Origin: JBGSPQ01 sp964346765
GTDB taxonomy: Bacteria; Patescibacteriota; Gracilibacteria; UBA1369
Assembly (NCBI GenBank): GCA_964346765.1
Contig: CAYFWB010000003.1
Coordinates: 1 to 64,000, forward strand
Direction: 5' to 3'
Length of the DNA: 64,000 bases
The position numbers and the translations under genes are program-made. How positions within the stretch are numbered: the first letter of the stretch is position 1; the number at the start of each line of letters is the position of its first letter. A model generated the notes under the pieces. That model was given only the letters and a program-made list of their open reading frames with translations, had not been told where the DNA came from and made no database searches. Below, piece by piece: positions 60,675 through 64,000 of this stretch.

Positions 60675-61254
60675 CATCTTGCTTGGAATTCTGATATTGG
60701 GACTGTTCAGTCTCAACTTTACACCTGTCTTCGCACAACAAGTATTCATAGAAATTCTTGGAGGAGGATACAGACTGGACGGACCATCACTGATCGATTT
60801 CCCTTTGCAAACCGCTTCCGTAACGGAAGTCAAAACAAGTGAAAGGAGCATCAGAAATATCGCGGACGCCAACCCCTATCTATTAATAACTGATGAAAAC
60901 GGAAGTAAAACTTTCGACATTCAAATCTCCGCTTCCGGACCACTTATCAACGCGGAAAGCCAACAAATACCATTAACAAATTTTCTGGTAAAAAATATTT
61001 CCGGAACCGGAAATGACATAGACACCATTCACGGACGTGAAGACGGACTTAATTTAATAAGCCTTTTAAACGACTATTTTCAGGATCCACCAACAAACTC
61101 TATTTCAAACGATCTTTCCGTAACGCGCGTACTTGCGACCGGCACCGGAGGGGCTCCCGGACAATGGAAAATTTATCCCGGATTCAGAATCGACATTCCC
61201 GAAAACACCGCCCTTGGTACTTATGAAACAACAATAACGTTCACAATCATATAA
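60655..61254 (+). CDS. Small secreted WxL-like domain protein
   Basis: This 199-residue protein is a signal peptide (1-27, ending VFAQQ) plus little more than one WxL-like domain. It opens YRLDGPSLIDFPLQTASVTEVKTSERSIRNI, has the strand KTFDIQISASG where WxL has its first W-x-L, and closes with GQWKIYPGFRIDIPENTALGTYETTITFTII. The W and the final IxIP....GxYxxxITFT strand are shared with the large protein's end. It should be secreted and held at the surface by the DUF916-like proteins that flank it. It is the smallest example and best for comparing the domain. Confidence 0.78.
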   Translation: MKTKTHNILLGILILGLFSLNFTPVFAQQVFIEILGGGYRLDGPSLIDFPLQTASVTEVKTSERSIRNIADANPYLLITDENGSKTFDIQISASGPLINAESQQIPLTNFLVKNISGTGNDIDTIHGREDGLNLISLLNDYFQDPPTNSISNDLSVTRVLATGTGGAPGQWKIYPGFRIDIPENTALGTYETTITFTII

Positions 61255-61255
61255 A

Positions 61256-63616
61256 GTGAAAAAAACTATAGTAACAAAATTCGCCAAAATATTCCTGACA
61301 GTACTGATCCTTAGTCTGACACTCAACATATTCAGCGCCAACGCCGAATACATAAACGCCGGCACACTGGATGTTAAACCCGCGGACACCGACAGCGACT
61401 ACATCACCGAACACATTAAGCCCGGTGAAAGAACGCAACGTCAAATCCAGATATCCAACTTCTCATCGAAACCCAAAAACCTAAAAATCTATTCAAGTGA
61501 AGCGGAACAAAACGCGGGCACCGGCTATTTCACCAAAGAAGGACAAACGGAGGGCATAAAAAACTGGATCGACCTGCCGACAAAAACACTTACTCTACAA
61601 CCCGGCGAAAGCACCATTTTAAGCACCAATCTCATTGTACCCAAAAACGCCTCGATCGGTCTCCACACCGGCGCCATTCTCGTACGTGAAATCAATCCCG
61701 CTTCAAAAACGGGCCAAACATTTTCCATAGAAAAAGGTATTCGCGTGTATACAAACGTTACCGGAACAATTGTAAAAAACGGAAAATTAAATTCAATTTA
61801 CGCAACTCAAAACGGAAACGTTTTTAAATACATTTTCAATCTGAAAAACGAAGGAACAGTAACACTTCAAAAAACATTCAGCGCACAAATAACTAATATT
61901 TTTGGAAAACCCATTCAAGACGTTAAACTGCATAGCACCACGAAACCCAAATCAACAGAAAACTCCGTTCTGGAAATAAATAAGCCGAATTTCGGAATCT
62001 ACAATATTTACATCGGTAATGAAAACACAAGCCAATACCTAAAAACAATCATTGTAATTCCTTTATGGATGCTTGCAGTACTGATCATGGCCGTCTTACT
62101 GGCGGCAATTCATGAAAAACGAACAAGCATATGTCCCCTTAAACTGGCCATCTCACTGCATCCCAAAACTTTACTTCACAAAATCAAAAAACATATCAAT
62201 TCACCTGAAACCCACAGAGCTGTTTCTTACTTCGGATTTTCCGCGCTGATACTTACCATCATATTAACTCAACTAAATGTCGACCTGCATCAAATCAAAA
62301 CTCAATCATTACTGCCATCGTCCAAATGCCCAATAGAGTTAACAATCAAATGGGGCGCGTTCAGAAATGTAATACCGCCGGAATCGTACACACAACAATG
62401 GAAAGGAAAAATCATTGCCCCAAACAGCACTATTTCAATCCAAGACTATCTCCATTTTGAAAATCACGATCAAGCAGAGTTAAATAAGCAAAAAGAAACC
62501 TTATATTTTAATACGGAAACCGGCCCGGATAACGACGGAATAATAATACAGGTACGATCGCTGACAGAAGATTATCCAACCATCTACTACCAAAACGACA
62601 TAACAGGTGAAACCTTCACTTTCCCGATTATGGATTTTATAACATCGGCAGGTACATACCCGCAAGGTCTCGGCGGAGTCTATTTCAAAGCCGAAATGTG
62701 CCCCGAAGCCAAGCTTCTTGAAAAAAACATAAGTAAGTCCGCAATGAAAGATTACGTGGCCACACCCGAGCTCATGTCCACCGCTGAAATCCGGGCAACA
62801 CCGCCCGCCGGTGTCCAAATTCCGGAACTCGAAAACCTGTTTATAGAAGAACTCCCCGCCACGCCGGATGCACTTTCCGAATTTATTTTCCGTTCCAACT
62901 ATGTTGATAAAATAAGCCGAATAGATTCAACCAGAAAAATTGAAACGGATAATATTCTATTACGTGCCCTTCAGGCAACTCCCGATATTCTAGAAGAAAT
63001 CGCCGCCACGCCAGACCTAAACTTTATCTTTATACCCAACGAAGATATCAACTTCCCTCCTCTTAAATTCTCATTCACGAAAGAAAAAATAATCCGTCAG
63101 CAAATGGGTACAATCATCTTTGTACAAAACAAAAAAGATGACTGGAATTCATTCATAGGAACCAGCGACTTCCAACTGATGTCCGGAGATTTAAGAATTC
63201 CCGCTTCAGCTTTAACAATAGATCCGGGAGAACCGCTTTTGATCGGAAAATACAAAATCAAAGACACAAAAAATAAAAGTAACGACAAAACACCACCCGG
63301 ACAAAATAAAGAAAATTCAAACAACGATAAATCCGAACCAAAAACGAATGAACTACTCACAGACGAATTAATCCCGCCCGATCAAATCGACGCGCAAGAA
63401 CGCAAACTAAAAATAACCGATGAAGACATAGCCAGAATCAAACCCGGCGAAATCAGAACATTTTCCGGACGGTTCGACAAAGCTACATTGGCAGACGTAA
63501 AACCCGGCGACAGTGAAAAACTCATTTTCATGTTAAAACCTACTCTCGAAATCCGCATACCCGCGAGCATGCCGGCGGGAACCTATCAAGGAGAACTAGT
63601 CATCACCTCCCTCTAA
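61256..63616 (+). CDS. Long DUF916-like membrane protein with large outer C-terminal region
   Basis: Start is GTG, directly after the previous stop. The 786-residue protein has a signal peptide (1-29), a DUF916-like domain (about 33-170; ITEHIKPGERTQRQIQISNFS, NLIVPKNASIGLHTGAILVRE), a second beta domain (about 175-255) and two membrane helices (about 262-282 and 320-345). A region of more than 400 residues then faces outside again. It starts with a beta domain (IELTIKWGAFRNVIPPES), continues with a segment rich in ATPD/ATPE motifs (about 500-590) and ends in LEIRIPASMPAGTYQGELVITSL, the same strand that ends the WxL-like proteins. It may thus fuse a WxL-interacting module to a WxL-like module in one chain. 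The stop converges with the O-methyltransferase gene. Confidence 0.72.
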   Translation: MKKTIVTKFAKIFLTVLILSLTLNIFSANAEYINAGTLDVKPADTDSDYITEHIKPGERTQRQIQISNFSSKPKNLKIYSSEAEQNAGTGYFTKEGQTEGIKNWIDLPTKTLTLQPGESTILSTNLIVPKNASIGLHTGAILVREINPASKTGQTFSIEKGIRVYTNVTGTIVKNGKLNSIYATQNGNVFKYIFNLKNEGTVTLQKTFSAQITNIFGKPIQDVKLHSTTKPKSTENSVLEINKPNFGIYNIYIGNENTSQYLKTIIVIPLWMLAVLIMAVLLAAIHEKRTSICPLKLAISLHPKTLLHKIKKHINSPETHRAVSYFGFSALILTIILTQLNVDLHQIKTQSLLPSSKCPIELTIKWGAFRNVIPPESYTQQWKGKIIAPNSTISIQDYLHFENHDQAELNKQKETLYFNTETGPDNDGIIIQVRSLTEDYPTIYYQNDITGETFTFPIMDFITSAGTYPQGLGGVYFKAEMCPEAKLLEKNISKSAMKDYVATPELMSTAEIRATPPAGVQIPELENLFIEELPATPDALSEFIFRSNYVDKISRIDSTRKIETDNILLRALQATPDILEEIAATPDLNFIFIPNEDINFPPLKFSFTKEKIIRQQMGTIIFVQNKKDDWNSFIGTSDFQLMSGDLRIPASALTIDPGEPLLIGKYKIKDTKNKSNDKTPPGQNKENSNNDKSEPKTNELLTDELIPPDQIDAQERKLKITDEDIARIKPGEIRTFSGRFDKATLADVKPGDSEKLIFMLKPTLEIRIPASMPAGTYQGELVITSL

Positions 63617-64000
63617 CCAACCTTCCCGGTCGCCCGACCGGGAAGGTCGCCCGACCGGGAAGGTTGGGCAACGGTGGGGTCAATCAAAAGCAATCCGTTA
63701 TCAATAGGCAATAAATGATAACGGCAATTTCGCGAATCCAAATGATCAAAAAATCCCTCAAGCTCTTTAAAATGAGACAAACAATTATCTGCCACAATCA
63801 ATCCCCCACGACTCATTAAAAATAAAACCTCATCAAAATAACTTATATACTCCATTTTTGTCGCGTCCATAAAAACCATCTCAAACACCGGCCAGAAACT
63901 TCCATCTTTTTGCAAAAAAATCTCCGGCGCGTGCCCCTTCACCTGAACAATATAATCATCCAAACCCGACCTTTTAAAATTTCCCTTCGCCAGTTCAAAC
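63613..64000 (-). CDS. SAM-dependent O-methyltransferase, C-terminal part, ending in REP-encoded residues
   Basis: The frame is open to the window end, so the 5' part lies outside. The visible 128 codons read FELAKGNFKRSGLDDYIVQV, FEMVFMDATKMEYISYFDEV and LFLMSRGGLIVADNCLSH, the second half of a family 3 (catechol/caffeoyl-CoA-like) O-methyltransferase; SAM motif I is missing from view. The acidic motif MDATK is the metal and catecholate strand. The last 22 residues (from DPTVAQPSRSGDL to TGKVG) are translated REP sequence and its flank, and the stop lies just beyond the first palindrome. It converges with the DUF916-like gene by 4 nt. Confidence 0.8.
   Translation of the reverse strand, partial: FELAKGNFKRSGLDDYIVQVKGHAPEIFLQKDGSFWPVFEMVFMDATKMEYISYFDEVLFLMSRGGLIVADNCLSHFKELEGFFDHLDSRNCRYHLLPIDNGLLLIDPTVAQPSRSGDLPGRATGKVG
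63617..63679. repeat. REP array at the end of the O-methyltransferase gene
   Basis: One full unit at 63617-63650 (GCCC loop) is followed by the right half of a second (63651-63667) and the tail AACGGTGGGG (63670-63679), which also closes the cluster at 29285-29318. It is read by the minus-strand methyltransferase frame. Confidence 0.88.

Overview
The window looks like chromosome of a Candidate Phyla Radiation (Patescibacteria) bacterium, possibly Peregrinibacteria-like; that rank is inference, as no rRNA is present. The signs are a moderately AT-rich genome, A-rich leaders with almost no Shine-Dalgarno sequences, many large surface proteins with an N-terminal anchor, several archaeal-type enzymes (PEP carboxylase, NMN adenylyltransferase, EndoQ) and lineage-specific proteins of unknown family. 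TGA is a stop (for example the genes ending at 22704 and 48893), so the Gracilibacteria/Absconditabacteria code does not apply. There are two 100-N gaps (11298-11397 and 54531-54630), both inside tandem repeats.

Layout. 1-3.7 kb: EndoQ end, SF1 helicase, methyltransferase, unknown gene. 3.9-9.9 kb: two overlapping SBBP-repeat surface proteins. 9.9-11.6 kb: a 6S-like RNA, an M50 protease, rpmB, a 94-bp tandem repeat and tRNA-Ser(GGA). 11.8-17.7 kb: GH15 enzyme, class II photolyase, pseudouridine synthase, tRNA-Ser(CGA), ZIP transporter, Maf. 17.8-25.7 kb: SLH protein, ABC exporter, asnS, a PRTase-domain protein, smpB-nadE-nadM. 26-29.9 kb: phosphohexomutase, a GT2 glycosyltransferase and a REP-associated transposase (RAYT) surrounded by its palindromes. 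29.9-43.6 kb: giant surface protein, topA, hup, pheST, a NIF3-like protein and a class A PBP. 43.6-52 kb: unknown helical protein, two tRNA-Pro genes bracketing a lipoprotein/phosphoesterase pair, archaeal-type ppcA, an aminotransferase and a Kef-type antiporter. 52.2-63.6 kb: a Big2/(EEPPG)n/thrombospondin-3 surface protein, divergent from a five-gene operon of DUF916-like (WxL-interacting) and WxL-like proteins. 63.6-64 kb: end of an O-methyltransferase.

Two systems stand out. First, a REP/RAYT system: a 34-bp palindrome (15-bp arms, 4-nt loop) occurs in six places, in tandem at some, next to a single RAYT gene. It is read as protein inside or at the ends of four genes: helicase, glycosyltransferase (both ends), the RAYT itself and the O-methyltransferase. 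In three of them the codon phase is identical and gives SPTFPVxQxGRL. This resembles Rickettsia palindromic elements, but with the presumptive transposase alongside. Second, a WxL/WxLIP-like surface system, best known from low-GC Gram-positives: three DUF916-like membrane proteins interleaved with two WxL-like proteins under a near-consensus promoter, plus the same WxL-like C-terminus on the SBBP pair 46 kb away. Together with the PBP, SLH protein and glycosyltransferase, much of the window serves the cell surface.
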